Assembly (NCBI GenBank): GCA_001899855.1
Contig: MKWR01000031.1
Location: 124,001-188,000 of the forward strand
Direction: 5' to 3'
DNA from: Lysobacterales bacterium 63-13
GTDB taxonomy: Bacteria > Pseudomonadota > Gammaproteobacteria > Xanthomonadales > Rhodanobacteraceae
Length of the DNA stretch: 64,000 nucleotides
Shown: positions 55,818 through 64,000 of the stretch, in pieces
Numbering within the stretch: position 1 is the stretch's first letter
Layout of the letters: the number at the start of each line of letters is the position of its first letter
The notes under the pieces: generated by a model
What the model saw: the letters and a program-made list of their open reading frames with translations, nothing else
Told to the model about the DNA's origin: nothing
Database searches by the model: none
Made by a program: the position numbers and the translations under genes

Positions 55818-56930
55818 GTGGAGAAGCTACCGAAAATCGGCATCGTGATGCCGCCCGAGTATGACATCGCGGTCAGTGGCTCCATAACCACATGGAATCG
55901 CGAAGTATATTCGGATGCGAGTCTGGTGAAGCTCGGAAGTGCCGTTGTATTTGGAAAGGCGAGAAGCAACAAGAGGCGATATCGTGCCTGGAAAAGGGCT
56001 TCATACGCATTTGCCTGGATCAACGACAAGTTGAACAAGATCGCGCCTCAGAAATTCCTGGACATGTTGTGGTGTGGCAAAGCTTATCTACATTTTCGCA
56101 AGTTTGATCTGATTCATGTGCACAACCGCCCCCACTATTGCTTGACGCTCAGGAAGCTTGGATTCAAGGGCAAGCTCATTCTGCATCTGCATAATGACAA
56201 CTTCGGCAATGCGGAATTCGCCAGAAATTTCATCAAGGCAAGCAGCTTGGTGGTCTGCTGCAGCAATTACCTGTTGGCCAGGCTGCAAGCGTTGTGCGGG
56301 ATGGATATGCGAGGCGTTGCCGCAGTACTCCATAACGGCGTTGATACAGCAACCTTCCGGCCCGGCCCAAAACTTCAAAGGCAGATACTCTTTGTCGGCA
56401 GGTTCACCCGAACGAAGGGGATTGCGAACCTATTGGATGCCCTCCAGTTGACGGCCGCGCACGATTCGGAGCTCAGCGTGGTACTCGTTGGACCATCCGC
56501 GCCAGATTACGATTGGGAAGGGCATGCGAGGCAAGTTGCGAAGCTGGAAGCTCTCGGAGTCGTTGTCTCACTGCACGGGCATCTTGAAGCGGGTCAACTT
56601 GCACAGCTCTACTCCTCGAGCACTACGTTTGTCATGCCCTCATTGTTGGAGGAGGCATTTGGGATGGTTGCAGTAGAGGCAATGGCATCGGGTACGGCTG
56701 TCGTCGCATCCAATTGCGGAGGTATTCCCGAGGCTACCGGTGGGTATGCAATTCTCGTGAACCGAACACCGGAAGCCCTGTCACAAGGCATCCTCGAACT
56801 TCTCAATGACGAACAGCGTAGAAAGCAATTGGAGGAGGACGGGCGACGATTCGTCTGCGAGAACTATGCTTGGAGCAATATCGCATCCCAGTTTGCGGGC
56901 ATGGTTGCCGAACAGCTATCAACCGAGTGA
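55818..56930 (+). CDS. Glycosyltransferase family 4
   Basis: A 370-residue GT4 enzyme. GTG 55818 is chosen because AAGGGGGG lies directly upstream and it starts at the first strand (VEKLPKIGIVMPPEY); an ATG 126 nt earlier adds a tail that fits no GT4. Motifs: FDLIHVHNRPHY, LHNGVDTATFRP, ILFVGRFTRTKGI, VVLVGPSAPDYDW and PSLLEEAFGMVAVEAMASGTAVVA (E-x(7)-E). It is part of the lower-G+C group, 137 bp after the GT25 gene. Confidence 0.78.
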   Translation: MEKLPKIGIVMPPEYDIAVSGSITTWNREVYSDASLVKLGSAVVFGKARSNKRRYRAWKRASYAFAWINDKLNKIAPQKFLDMLWCGKAYLHFRKFDLIHVHNRPHYCLTLRKLGFKGKLILHLHNDNFGNAEFARNFIKASSLVVCCSNYLLARLQALCGMDMRGVAAVLHNGVDTATFRPGPKLQRQILFVGRFTRTKGIANLLDALQLTAAHDSELSVVLVGPSAPDYDWEGHARQVAKLEALGVVVSLHGHLEAGQLAQLYSSSTTFVMPSLLEEAFGMVAVEAMASGTAVVASNCGGIPEATGGYAILVNRTPEALSQGILELLNDEQRRKQLEEDGRRFVCENYAWSNIASQFAGMVAEQLSTE

Positions 56931-57068
56931 AAGAGTCTGAGAGCGCCTGCGAAATCCGTGCCTCGCTATGGACGCCAAGAAGCTCAGTAAAGTTGGTCAA
57001 TTCGAGCAGCAAGAGTGTGGAGCGATGAGCGAAGACCAAGCCGACCGATCCGGAAATGAGTTCGTTAA

Positions 57069-58259
57069 ATGACCTTGCCTTCAAGCGCTGTACCAGAGCG
57101 TGTTCTGCACATTGCCGGATGGTATCCGAGCCCATGGGGCGAGATCGAAGGAAACTTCATCCGGGAACAGATTCGTTTGTTCCTGCAGGAAGCTCCCGGG
57201 CGTGCAATCGTCGTGCAGGTGCGGAGCGCTCCCGAGGAGTCGTTGAAACTGCGCCTGCTCGAACTGGACGATGGGATTCGTGGACACTACCTGCTGACCA
57301 GGCTGCAACCTGGCCGGGTTACGGAAGCCCTTGGTACCTTGCTGCTGTTGTTTGCCTTGCTGCGCGCCCGCGCCTGGCGATTCGATGCGCTGCATTTCCA
57401 TATTGCCTATCCACTGCTGATCCATGTCCGCCGCTGGCGTTGGCTTTTTCGCAAGCCGATCATCATCAGCGAGCACTGGTCGGCTTATCACTACAACTTC
57501 AACTTGCCAGGCAGTTCCAGGGCACTGGCGGCGTTGCGTCGACCATTCCAGCGTGGGTTTCCCGTGCTCGCCGTATCCAAAGCGTTGCTGGAAGACATCC
57601 GTCGTTTCGCGCAGCGCAGCGATTTCCCCGGATATGTCCTGCCCAATCTCGTGCCCCTGCATGGAGCAAGCGAACCTGGCAACAGCGTGCCCGTGCTCTT
57701 CTGCGTCAGTCGCTGGGTCGAGATAAAGGACCCCATGCCAATGCTGGCCGGCTTTGCCGAGGCGGTGGCAAATGGTGCGCGGTTTGAACTGGTCATTGGC
57801 GGATTTGGAGATCTGCTCGATCCCATGAAGGCGTTTGTCGCAAGCTCCAATCTTGCGGACCGCACACGTTTCTTGGGCGTGATGACAAAGGCAGAGATTG
57901 CGGCGCAACTTCGGACAACCGATGGGTATGTCTTCTCCTCTCGCTATGAGACATTTTCAGTTGCCTGCGCAGAAGCGCTTGGGGCGGGGGTGCCCTTGAT
58001 CGGTCCGCATATTCCCGCTATTGCCGAGTACGCTGGTGAAAGCGACTGGCAGATGGTCGAGTCGCGAAGCGCTGGCGATTGGGCTTCTGCTCTGGTGGAG
58101 TTCCTGGGGAGGATCGCTGCCGGTGAATACAATCGAGCGGCCATTGCCGGCAGGGCGGCAACGCGGTTCTCGGTGGAGTCCATCCGAAGCGAGTACCGCA
58201 AGGTTCTGCGCGAATTGTCACCGGCTGGTGCCCAGCGAAATGGTGGGAGGGACTCATGA
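57069..58259 (+). CDS. Glycosyltransferase family 4
   Basis: A 396-residue GT-B enzyme. The start VLHIAGWYPSPWGEIEGNFIREQIRLF is typical of one GT4 branch. ISEHWSAYHYNFN is in the acceptor cleft; FCVSRWVEIKDPMPML and SSRYETFSVACAEALGAGVPLIG (E-x(7)-E) form the donor site. It leads a tightly coupled set: the next two starts overlap preceding stops by ATGA. The G+C returns to the high level of the locus. Sugar specificity unknown. Confidence 0.8.
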   Translation: MTLPSSAVPERVLHIAGWYPSPWGEIEGNFIREQIRLFLQEAPGRAIVVQVRSAPEESLKLRLLELDDGIRGHYLLTRLQPGRVTEALGTLLLLFALLRARAWRFDALHFHIAYPLLIHVRRWRWLFRKPIIISEHWSAYHYNFNLPGSSRALAALRRPFQRGFPVLAVSKALLEDIRRFAQRSDFPGYVLPNLVPLHGASEPGNSVPVLFCVSRWVEIKDPMPMLAGFAEAVANGARFELVIGGFGDLLDPMKAFVASSNLADRTRFLGVMTKAEIAAQLRTTDGYVFSSRYETFSVACAEALGAGVPLIGPHIPAIAEYAGESDWQMVESRSAGDWASALVEFLGRIAAGEYNRAAIAGRAATRFSVESIRSEYRKVLRELSPAGAQRNGGRDS

Positions 58260-58921
58260 ATTACCTGCATGCCATCTTGCGCGGACTTCGCGCCAGGCTG
58301 GATCGGATCAACAGCATTTCCGCCGATGCGCTGTGCGATCCTGAAAGCTGGATTTCCGGCTCCCGCATCAGTGGCCGGGTGCGAGTGGCAAAAGGCTGCA
58401 AGGTATTCCGCGCCGATATATCGGGAAATGTCTCGATTGGACGATTCACTTCACTTTGGGGGCCGGAGATAGTCGTTTCCGGACCCAAGCATGGCGTGAC
58501 CATTGGCGCGTTCTGTTCGATTGCACGCCACGGATCCATGTATGAGACCTTCCACAATACGCAACGCACGACGACCTACTTCGTGGAGAAGAATCTGCTG
58601 CAGATCCCTCCGCGTCCCGATGCCGAGGTCAGCAAGGGCCAGATCCGGATCGGCAATGATGTGTGGATCGGGGCATCGGCCCAGGTGATGTCCGGAGTCT
58701 CCATCGGGAACGGTGCGGTCGTTGGGGCTGGCGCCATTGTCACCCGCGACATCCCCCCGTTCGCCGTCGTCGGCGGCAATCCCGCCCGCCTCATTCGCTA
58801 TCGATTTGACGCTGATGTGATCGACCGATTGATGGACATGGAGTGGTGGAACTGGTCGGAGGAGCGCCTGCATGCCGAGCGGGATTTCCTGATGGAGGTT
58901 CACGAGGTTCCTCGACGATGA
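58256..58921 (+). CDS. Left-handed beta-helix acyltransferase (CatB/maa-like)
   Basis: A 221-residue hexapeptide-repeat transferase. Isoleucine-rich turns run from about residue 38 (VRVAKGCKVFRADISGNVSIGRF) to about 180, with a catalytic-type His in SIARHGSMYETFHN and the C-terminal block IGNDVWIGASAQVMSGVSIGNGAVVGAGAIVTRDIPPFAVVGGNPA. It probably O- or N-acetylates a sugar. The ATG overlaps the upstream GT4 stop, and its own stop overlaps the next start, so the three genes are translationally coupled. Confidence 0.85.
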   Translation: MNYLHAILRGLRARLDRINSISADALCDPESWISGSRISGRVRVAKGCKVFRADISGNVSIGRFTSLWGPEIVVSGPKHGVTIGAFCSIARHGSMYETFHNTQRTTTYFVEKNLLQIPPRPDAEVSKGQIRIGNDVWIGASAQVMSGVSIGNGAVVGAGAIVTRDIPPFAVVGGNPARLIRYRFDADVIDRLMDMEWWNWSEERLHAERDFLMEVHEVPRR

Positions 58922-60033
58922 GCGTTGTGCTCATCATCTCGCCGGAGCCATGGGAGACCAACCAGGTATCCAAGCATCACTATGCGAGGACTCTTGCCGG
59001 GCGCGGGCACACGGTACTGTTTCTTGATCCGCCCGGGCCTGCGGGTTCGGCAATGTCAATTGAAAAAGCCAATGGGGAAGCTGGCGAGATCCTGCTTGTT
59101 CGCGGGCCTCGCGTCGCACCGGGATTGCGTTTCATGTCGCGCTTCCTGCGTCGCGCACTCGAAAGGCGCTGGCTTGAACGCCTGGAAAGAACGGCCGGCG
59201 TGCATGTCGACATCGTCTGGTTGTTCGAGAACAGCCGGTTCTATGACATGTCCTTTGCCGGCGATCGCCTGAAAATCTACCATCAGGTCGACCTCAACCA
59301 GGACCGGCACCTGGCCGAGGCTGCGGCATCGGCGGATATCAGTTTCGCGGTCAGCGATATCATCCTCGATCAAATTGCCCGATATGCCGCCAATGTCCGG
59401 AAGATCCCGCATGGCGTTCTTGCGGTTGCATCGGAGGCGAATGGCGATTGGCCGTGGATTCGGCCAGGCAGGAAGGCGGCCGCCTGCGTTGGCAACCTCG
59501 ATATCGCGTATCTGGATGCACGAACCTGTCGCGAGGTTGTCTGCGGATCACCCGAAATGGACTTCCATTTCATCGGCAGCTACAGCGAAGCTGCCGAACT
59601 CCATCAAGCACTGCACACGATGCCGAATGCGTTCTTCTGGGGCCGTCTGCCGAGCACGGATCTGCCAAAGGCGCTGAAGAAGATGGATGTCATGATGATT
59701 GTCTACGACACAACCCATCATCGGAATCAGGTCGCCAATCCGCACAAGCTGATGGAATACCTGGCGAGCGGAAACGTCACCGTTGCGACTTTCATGGATG
59801 AGTACAAGTCGCTTGCGGATGACTTGATTGTCATGGTCGATCAACCGGCGGACTACCCCGCGGCGTTTCGTGCCGTTGTCGCCGACCTTGATCGTTGGAA
59901 CTCTCCTGAACTTCGCGCAGCACGGATTGCATTCGCGCTCGACAACACCTATGACCGTCAGCTTGATCGCATCTCGTCAGCGCTTGCCCGCTGCGACGGG
60001 GTTCGTGACAGACTTGGCAACATTCACCTTTAG
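58918..60033 (+). CDS. GT-B fold glycosyltransferase
   Basis: A 371-residue protein starting at ATG 58918, which overlaps the acyltransferase stop by ATGA; an upstream frame is only shadow. The first strand is SVVLIISPEPWETNQVSKHHYA with a GT-B N-terminus (LAGRGHTVLFLDPP). The donor domain has AACVGNLDIAYLDA, FHFIGSYSE, NAFFWGRLPSTDLPKAL and HKLMEYLASGNVTVAT, where the acidic residue of the donor site is in KLMEYLA. It resembles GT4-type capsular transferases. Donor unknown. Confidence 0.72.
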   Translation: MSVVLIISPEPWETNQVSKHHYARTLAGRGHTVLFLDPPGPAGSAMSIEKANGEAGEILLVRGPRVAPGLRFMSRFLRRALERRWLERLERTAGVHVDIVWLFENSRFYDMSFAGDRLKIYHQVDLNQDRHLAEAAASADISFAVSDIILDQIARYAANVRKIPHGVLAVASEANGDWPWIRPGRKAAACVGNLDIAYLDARTCREVVCGSPEMDFHFIGSYSEAAELHQALHTMPNAFFWGRLPSTDLPKALKKMDVMMIVYDTTHHRNQVANPHKLMEYLASGNVTVATFMDEYKSLADDLIVMVDQPADYPAAFRAVVADLDRWNSPELRAARIAFALDNTYDRQLDRISSALARCDGVRDRLGNIHL

Positions 60034-60066
60034 CAATCGGAACACCAGAATGAGTGCGTTTGCCCC

Positions 60067-61305
60067 ATGACCGAAAAGTCGAAGGTCGTCATCTATCTCT
60101 ACAACCGCCTTTTCGATCCGCTGATCCAGGGAAATTTCTGGCTTTACATCCGCGACCTGCTGGATCGACCGCTGCCGGGGATAAGTTTCCATGTGATTAC
60201 CTACGAGGATCCGCGCCATCCCTTGAGTGAGCAGCAGCGTGCGGCGTTGGCGGGCTGGCAGGCACAGGGGCTTGAATGGACGGCCCTTGAGTGGCATCCG
60301 GGTACGGCGTTGCGGCGCAAGTTTGCCGATATGAGAGCCGGCATGCGGGCGGTGTTCTCGCTGTGGCGACAGGGTGCGCGCCACATCGTCACCCTGGGTT
60401 CGGTGGCCGGCACCTTTGCGTATGTGTATGCACGGCTCATGGGCATGCGGTTGTTCCTCTATCAATTCGAGCCGCACAGCGAGTACGCGCGCGACAACGG
60501 CATGTGGCCGGGGAAGAGCCTTCAGTTTCGCATCTCGCAAGTCCTGGAACGTCGTGCTGCGCGATTTGCCACGGTGATCGCATCGGGAACACGGTTCATG
60601 GAGGAGCGCGTGAAATCGATCTGGCACGCGCGTGCCCGCTTTGTCCACATTCCCACGGTCGCGAACGATCGCAAATTCCTCTTCGATGCAGATCTGCGCG
60701 CCGCCACCCGGCAGGATCTCGGGCTTGGCGAGGAGGTTCCGGTCATCTTCTATCCGGGCAAGTTCGGTGGCCTCTACTACGGTGACGAAACGGCATTCAT
60801 GTTCCGATGGTTGCTGGAACTGGAGCCGCGCCTGCATTTCCTGGTGGTTACTCCGCATGACGATGAAGAAGTGATTGCCATGTTTGAGCGCGCGGGCGTG
60901 CCGACGCATGCCTACACCATCAGGCACAGCGACTATGCCGAGATCCATCGGTACTTTTTCGCGGCGGATTTTGCGGTGATCGCGGTGCCTCCAGGTCCCT
61001 CGAAGAAATTCATTTCGAACATCAAGGTCGGGGAATACCTGTGTGCCGGACTTCCGTACCTGATCACCCGCGGAGTGTCCGAGGACTATCTCTTTGCCGA
61101 AGAGCGCGGGGTCGGTGTCGTTGTGGATGACTTCAACCGTGCGGATATCCAGTCTGCATGGCCCACGATCAAGGCCTTCCTCGATATGCCGCCTGCAATT
61201 CGTCGCGCAAATTGCCGGGAGGCAGGATTGGAGTATCGCGGCTTTGATACTCTTAACCCGCGCTTCCGTTCCGCGATCGCGACTCTGCTAGGGGATGCCC
61301 AATGA
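60067..61305 (+). CDS. GT-B fold glycosyltransferase
   Basis: A 412-residue protein. The N-terminus VVIYLYNRLFDPLIQGNFW suggests a GT-B acceptor domain; ITLGSVAGTFAYVYA-like sequence and LYQFEPHSEYA follow. The donor half has PVIFYPGKFGGLYYG, HFLVVTPHDDEE and SNIKVGEYLCAGLPYLITRG, where KVGEYLCAGLP aligns with the donor-binding motif of GT4 enzymes. It lies 33 bp after the previous gene and overlaps the next by ATGA. It is a more distant GT4-like family member than the others. Confidence 0.68.
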   Translation: MTEKSKVVIYLYNRLFDPLIQGNFWLYIRDLLDRPLPGISFHVITYEDPRHPLSEQQRAALAGWQAQGLEWTALEWHPGTALRRKFADMRAGMRAVFSLWRQGARHIVTLGSVAGTFAYVYARLMGMRLFLYQFEPHSEYARDNGMWPGKSLQFRISQVLERRAARFATVIASGTRFMEERVKSIWHARARFVHIPTVANDRKFLFDADLRAATRQDLGLGEEVPVIFYPGKFGGLYYGDETAFMFRWLLELEPRLHFLVVTPHDDEEVIAMFERAGVPTHAYTIRHSDYAEIHRYFFAADFAVIAVPPGPSKKFISNIKVGEYLCAGLPYLITRGVSEDYLFAEERGVGVVVDDFNRADIQSAWPTIKAFLDMPPAIRRANCREAGLEYRGFDTLNPRFRSAIATLLGDAQ

Positions 61306-62297
61306 CGGCCATGGCTGGACTTCATGTAGTGATTACCGGCGGCACAGGCTCGTTTGGTCGCGCTTTTGTCAGTCACCTGCTAGGCAGCGGGGCACCACCC
61401 CGGCAGGTGACCGTGGTGTCGCGTGATGAGCAGAAGCAACATGAAATGGCGATGGAGATTTCGCCATCGAAATTTCCCGTCCGCTATCAGTTGGGCGATG
61501 TCCGCGATGCCGCGCGCATGCTCGAACTGACCCAGGGCGCAGACGTCATTGTCCATGCCGCTTCAATGAAGCATGTTCCGGCGGCTGAGAACAATCCGAT
61601 GGAATGCGTCAAGACGAATATCCTCGGTTCGCACAACGTGGCGAGTGCCGCGCTCATGAACCGGGTGCCTCGGGTCGTGGCGCTGTCAACCGACAAGGCG
61701 GCGATGCCGAGCGCATTTTACGGGGCATCCAAGCTGATGCTGGAACGCCTGTTCCTGCATGCCGATCTTTCCGGTGAGACGCGATTTTCCGTTGTCCGTT
61801 ATGCCAATGTTTTCGGCACGCGCGGATCGGTCGTGCCGCTTTTCCTCAAACTGCGGGAATCCGGTGAACTGCCGATTACCGATCCGCATGCGACCCGATT
61901 TTCAATCACCCTGAAAGAGTCCGTCGCATTGGTCATGTATGCATATGAGCATGGCTGGGGAGGCGAGATTGTCGTACCCGTGGCGCCCTCGTATCGCATC
62001 ACCGATGTTGCGCGCGCCATTGCACCCGGGGCCCGGCACAGGATCATCGGCCTTCGTCCGGGCGAGAAGACGCATGAACTTCTCGTCAGCCAGTGGGAAG
62101 CCCCCCAGACCGTGCGACGGGATGGACATCTGGTCATCTGCCCGGTTGCCGGGCGATACGATCTCCAGCAATACGTCGCGGGCACCGGCGCGCAACGCAT
62201 TCCGGACGCAGGCGAATACAGTTCCGAAAGCAACGAGCGTTGGCTCGGCGTGGAGGACATCAGGGCGCTGCTGCACGAGTCGGGTTTGCCGCAATAA
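61302..62297 (+). CDS. UDP-N-acetylglucosamine 4,6-dehydratase-like SDR (PseB/FnlA type)
   Basis: A 331-residue cytoplasmic extended SDR. It has ITGGTGSFG at about 10-18, VVSRDEQKQHEM, the KHVPAAENNPMECVKTNILGS block, and LSTDKAAMPSAFYGASKL with the D-K pair and Y-x3-K of inverting 4,6-dehydratases. RFSITLKESVALV and LRPGEKTHELL complete the match to the PseB/CapE/FnlA family. It makes 6-deoxy-4-keto-HexNAc nucleotides for deoxy-amino sugars. The start overlaps the previous stop by ATGA. Confidence 0.85.
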   Translation: MTAMAGLHVVITGGTGSFGRAFVSHLLGSGAPPRQVTVVSRDEQKQHEMAMEISPSKFPVRYQLGDVRDAARMLELTQGADVIVHAASMKHVPAAENNPMECVKTNILGSHNVASAALMNRVPRVVALSTDKAAMPSAFYGASKLMLERLFLHADLSGETRFSVVRYANVFGTRGSVVPLFLKLRESGELPITDPHATRFSITLKESVALVMYAYEHGWGGEIVVPVAPSYRITDVARAIAPGARHRIIGLRPGEKTHELLVSQWEAPQTVRRDGHLVICPVAGRYDLQQYVAGTGAQRIPDAGEYSSESNERWLGVEDIRALLHESGLPQ

Positions 62298-62343
62298 ACG
62301 ATTGGGCGACTGCCCTATCGAACTTCTGCCACGAGTAGGAACC

Positions 62344-62559
62344 ATGCTGGATTCAATCCGAAGCGGGGCAAAGCGAGTGCCGGGTGCAGTCTGGTTGGTG
62401 CGAATGAACGCGGTCATTGCGAATTCAACGCTTCATGGTACGCGCCACGCGGATGCTTCATCCCTGATTGACATGACGGTGGATGGCCAGGATCGGCAAA
62501 TGCTCAACCTCTCTGCCGCAGAGTATTGCCGCGATCGATTTCAGATCTGGATGAGCTGA
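62344..62559 (+). CDS. Short hypothetical protein, possibly a gene fragment
   Basis: A 71-residue frame from ATG 62344, preceded by AGTAGGAA, in the 283-bp gap between the dehydratase and the GT2 gene. The sequence (SIRSGAKRVPGAVWLVRMNAV...CRDRFQIWMS) shows no domain, membrane segment or signal. It may be a small gene or the start of a decayed transferase. Support is only the ribosome site and the open frame. Confidence 0.25.
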   Translation: MLDSIRSGAKRVPGAVWLVRMNAVIANSTLHGTRHADASSLIDMTVDGQDRQMLNLSAAEYCRDRFQIWMS

Positions 62560-62580
62560 CATGGGATCGAGCACGGGGCA

Positions 62581-63438
62581 ATGCTCGCAAGGACAGGGTC
62601 GGGCGCTGTCGTGAACCCGCCCGCCGTTTCGATCATCATGCCGGCCTTCAATGCCGCGCCATTTATCGAGGAGGCGATCGACTCCGTTCTTGCGCAGACA
62701 TGCAAGGACTGGGAGCTGATTGTCGTCGACGACGGCAGCACCGATGAAACGGCAGCAATCCTCGCGCGGCAGCATGACCCGCGGATCTCGGTAATACGCC
62801 AGGCAAATGCGGGAGTGAGCGCGGCGCGCAATGCCGCGCTCGATGCTGCAACCGGGGAATTTGTCACGTTCATGGATTCAGATGACCGCCTGCCGGCCGA
62901 GGCGCTGATGCATCGGGTCGGTTATCTGCAAGCCAACCCCGAGGTCGACATCGTCAATGGCGGCATTCGTGTCACGGAAGGTGGCGAGACGCTGCGTGCC
63001 TATGCGCCATCGACAGCGGTTACCGCCCTGCTGCCGCGCCTGGCAGCACTGGATGAGGGGTGTTTCTTCGGTCCTTTCTACATGCTGCGGCGTGCGCGAA
63101 TCGGCACCCATCGTTTCCCGCGTGGAATCACGCATTGCGAGGATCTGTGCTTTTTCCTCGAGTTGGCGGACAGCAAGGATCTGATCTACGGTGCGGTCGA
63201 GTCCGAGGTGTACGAGTACCGCAAGCATGGCGATTCAGCGATGACGAATCTGCAGGGAATCGAATCGGGCTACTTGGCGCTGATCCGGCTTGCCGCGCGC
63301 TTGCAGCAGATGACGCCTGGGCGGACGCGCGCATTGAAATTCCGCATTACCTCGATCATGGTGAAATCGTGGCTGCGCAATGCACGACCGCTGCGCGCGC
63401 TGCAAGCGGTTTTCAGGATCTGGACGGCGGCACGCTGA
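62581..63438 (+). CDS. Glycosyltransferase family 2
   Basis: A 285-residue GT-A enzyme. SIIMPAFNAAPFIEEAIDSVLAQT opens the domain, with IVVDDGSTDET and the FMDSDDRLPAEA metal-binding motif (D-S-D-D), then the acceptor block CFFGPFYMLRR and THCEDLCFFLELA. ATG 62581 is used; GTG 62611 is a possible shorter start nearer the domain. No transmembrane segments. It probably adds a side sugar to the repeat unit. Confidence 0.82.
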   Translation: MLARTGSGAVVNPPAVSIIMPAFNAAPFIEEAIDSVLAQTCKDWELIVVDDGSTDETAAILARQHDPRISVIRQANAGVSAARNAALDAATGEFVTFMDSDDRLPAEALMHRVGYLQANPEVDIVNGGIRVTEGGETLRAYAPSTAVTALLPRLAALDEGCFFGPFYMLRRARIGTHRFPRGITHCEDLCFFLELADSKDLIYGAVESEVYEYRKHGDSAMTNLQGIESGYLALIRLAARLQQMTPGRTRALKFRITSIMVKSWLRNARPLRALQAVFRIWTAAR

Positions 63439-63552
63439 TGCACGGGGATCGACCATGAATTCCGGAACTTGCCGCAGTCCGCGTTGCCAGGCCGGGGATG
63501 CTGGTGCATCCGCTCGTGCCGCATTGCGGAACATGCAGGAAGCAGCCCGGTA

Positions 63553-64000
63553 ATGCGTGTGCTGATGCTTCCGCGCTACGACTCTCTGGGTGCGAGCAGT
63601 CGCCTGCGAATGCTGCAATACATTCCTGCGCTCGAAGCGGCGGGTATCCATGTCGACGCGGCACCCTTGCTGGACGATGGCTATGTCAGCGATCTCTATT
63701 CCGGCAGGGTTTCACCCGCAAAGGTCTTGCGCGCCTACGTTCGTCGCCTCCGGCTTCTTTGGACGGGCAGAAGCCATGACCTCATCTGGTTGGAGAAGGA
63801 GCTCTTTCCGTGGCTGCCTGCGTGGCTTGAACGGTTTCTCCTGCCGGGACGGACGCCGCTGGTCGTGGATTATGACGATGCCGTATTCCATCGCTACGAT
63901 CAGCATCGGCTCGCGCTGGTTCGCTGGTTGCTGGGGCGGAAAATCGACCGTGTCATGCGCCGTGCCGACATGGTGATCGTCGGCAATGATTATCTTGCCG
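63553..64000 (+). CDS. Glycosyltransferase (GT-B), 3' end beyond the window
   Basis: An open frame from ATG 63553 continues to the last base (149 codons seen). AGGAAG lies about 11 nt upstream. The sequence begins MRVLMLPRYDSLGASSRLRM and continues ADAAPLLDDGY-like sequence, HDLIWLEKELFPWLP and LVVDYDDAVFHRYD, the last being typical of the acceptor domain of GT4 enzymes with a D-Y-D-D-A motif. The donor domain is not visible. It begins at TAATG overlapping the stop of a 32-codon frame of doubtful value. Confidence 0.7.
   Translation, partial: MRVLMLPRYDSLGASSRLRMLQYIPALEAAGIHVDAAPLLDDGYVSDLYSGRVSPAKVLRAYVRRLRLLWTGRSHDLIWLEKELFPWLPAWLERFLLPGRTPLVVDYDDAVFHRYDQHRLALVRWLLGRKIDRVMRRADMVIVGNDYLA

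Noticed and set aside
63456-63553. A 32-codon frame ending in TAATG at the start of the last glycosyltransferase
   Set aside because: It has no ribosome site and its composition (Ala, Arg, Cys) looks non-coding. It could be a coupling leader, but the support is too thin to list as a gene.
1-64000. Exosortase (XrtA) or PEP-CTERM substrates, expected from the hydrolase and ACP context
   Set aside because: No exosortase-like membrane protein with its Cys/Arg/His motifs and no PEP-CTERM tails were found in this window. They could lie outside it.

Overview
The window reads as chromosomal DNA of a high-G+C gammaproteobacterium. The style of the proteins, and secreted proteins ending in an [IV]F-x-x-[GN]-F-D tail, suggest Xanthomonadales, perhaps Rhodanobacteraceae. 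That placement is inferred from sequence style, not from a marker gene. Coding density is very high. No tRNA, rRNA, CRISPR array, insertion sequence or phage gene was recognised. Almost everything belongs to one large surface or exopolysaccharide (EPS) region with a non-ribosomal peptide/polyketide (NRPS/PKS) assembly line embedded in it.

Layout. 0.2-3.2 kb: two tandem paralogous secreted right-handed beta-helix proteins. 3.2-8.4 kb (minus strand): a tight operon of AsnB-type amidotransferase, acyl carrier protein, PrmC-like methyltransferase, NadE-like amidoligase and GNAT acetyltransferase. 8.5-9.4 kb: a secreted protein of unknown function. 9.6-26.8 kb (plus strand): TIGR04325-type methyltransferase, JmjC/cupin-like oxygenase, a 2406-aa hybrid (C remnant-A-PCP-KS-AT-ACP-aminotransferase), a 2128-aa NRPS (C-A-PCP-C-degenerate A-PCP) and two alpha/beta hydrolases resembling the exosortase-A-associated hydrolase pair. 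The last four genes overlap by 4 bp each and must be translationally coupled. There is no thioesterase. 26.8-38 kb: polysaccharide deacetylase, Wzx flippase, glycosyltransferases, SDR epimerase, Gfo/Idh/MocA oxidoreductase, an unrecognised membrane-anchored protein, Wzy/O-antigen ligase and OafA-type acyltransferase. 38-49.6 kb: glycosyltransferases, a damaged ECF sigma module, GalE, and the export core (outer-membrane beta-barrel, degenerate BY-kinase, Wzz/Wzc-type co-polymerase, short Wza), then UDP-uronate 4-epimerase and nucleotide-sugar dehydrogenase. 49.9-64 kb: YdcF protein, WecA/MraY-type initiating transferase, a second flippase, FkbM methyltransferase, a run of glycosyltransferases, a left-handed beta-helix acyltransferase and a UDP-GlcNAc 4,6-dehydratase. 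The last glycosyltransferase runs off the right edge.

How it may work together. A WecA-type enzyme starts a lipid-linked repeat, the glycosyltransferases extend it, Wzx/Wzy flip and polymerise it, and the Wza/co-polymerase/beta-barrel set exports it. The NRPS/PKS line is predicted to join an aliphatic (Val-like) starter, a malonyl unit converted to a beta-amine, and glycine. It is flanked by ACP, amidotransferase and hydrolase genes of the kind found beside exosortase-A EPS loci. The most interesting hypothesis is that this line makes an unusual beta-amino acyl-peptide that decorates, or is co-regulated with, the polysaccharide. No exosortase gene is visible in the window.
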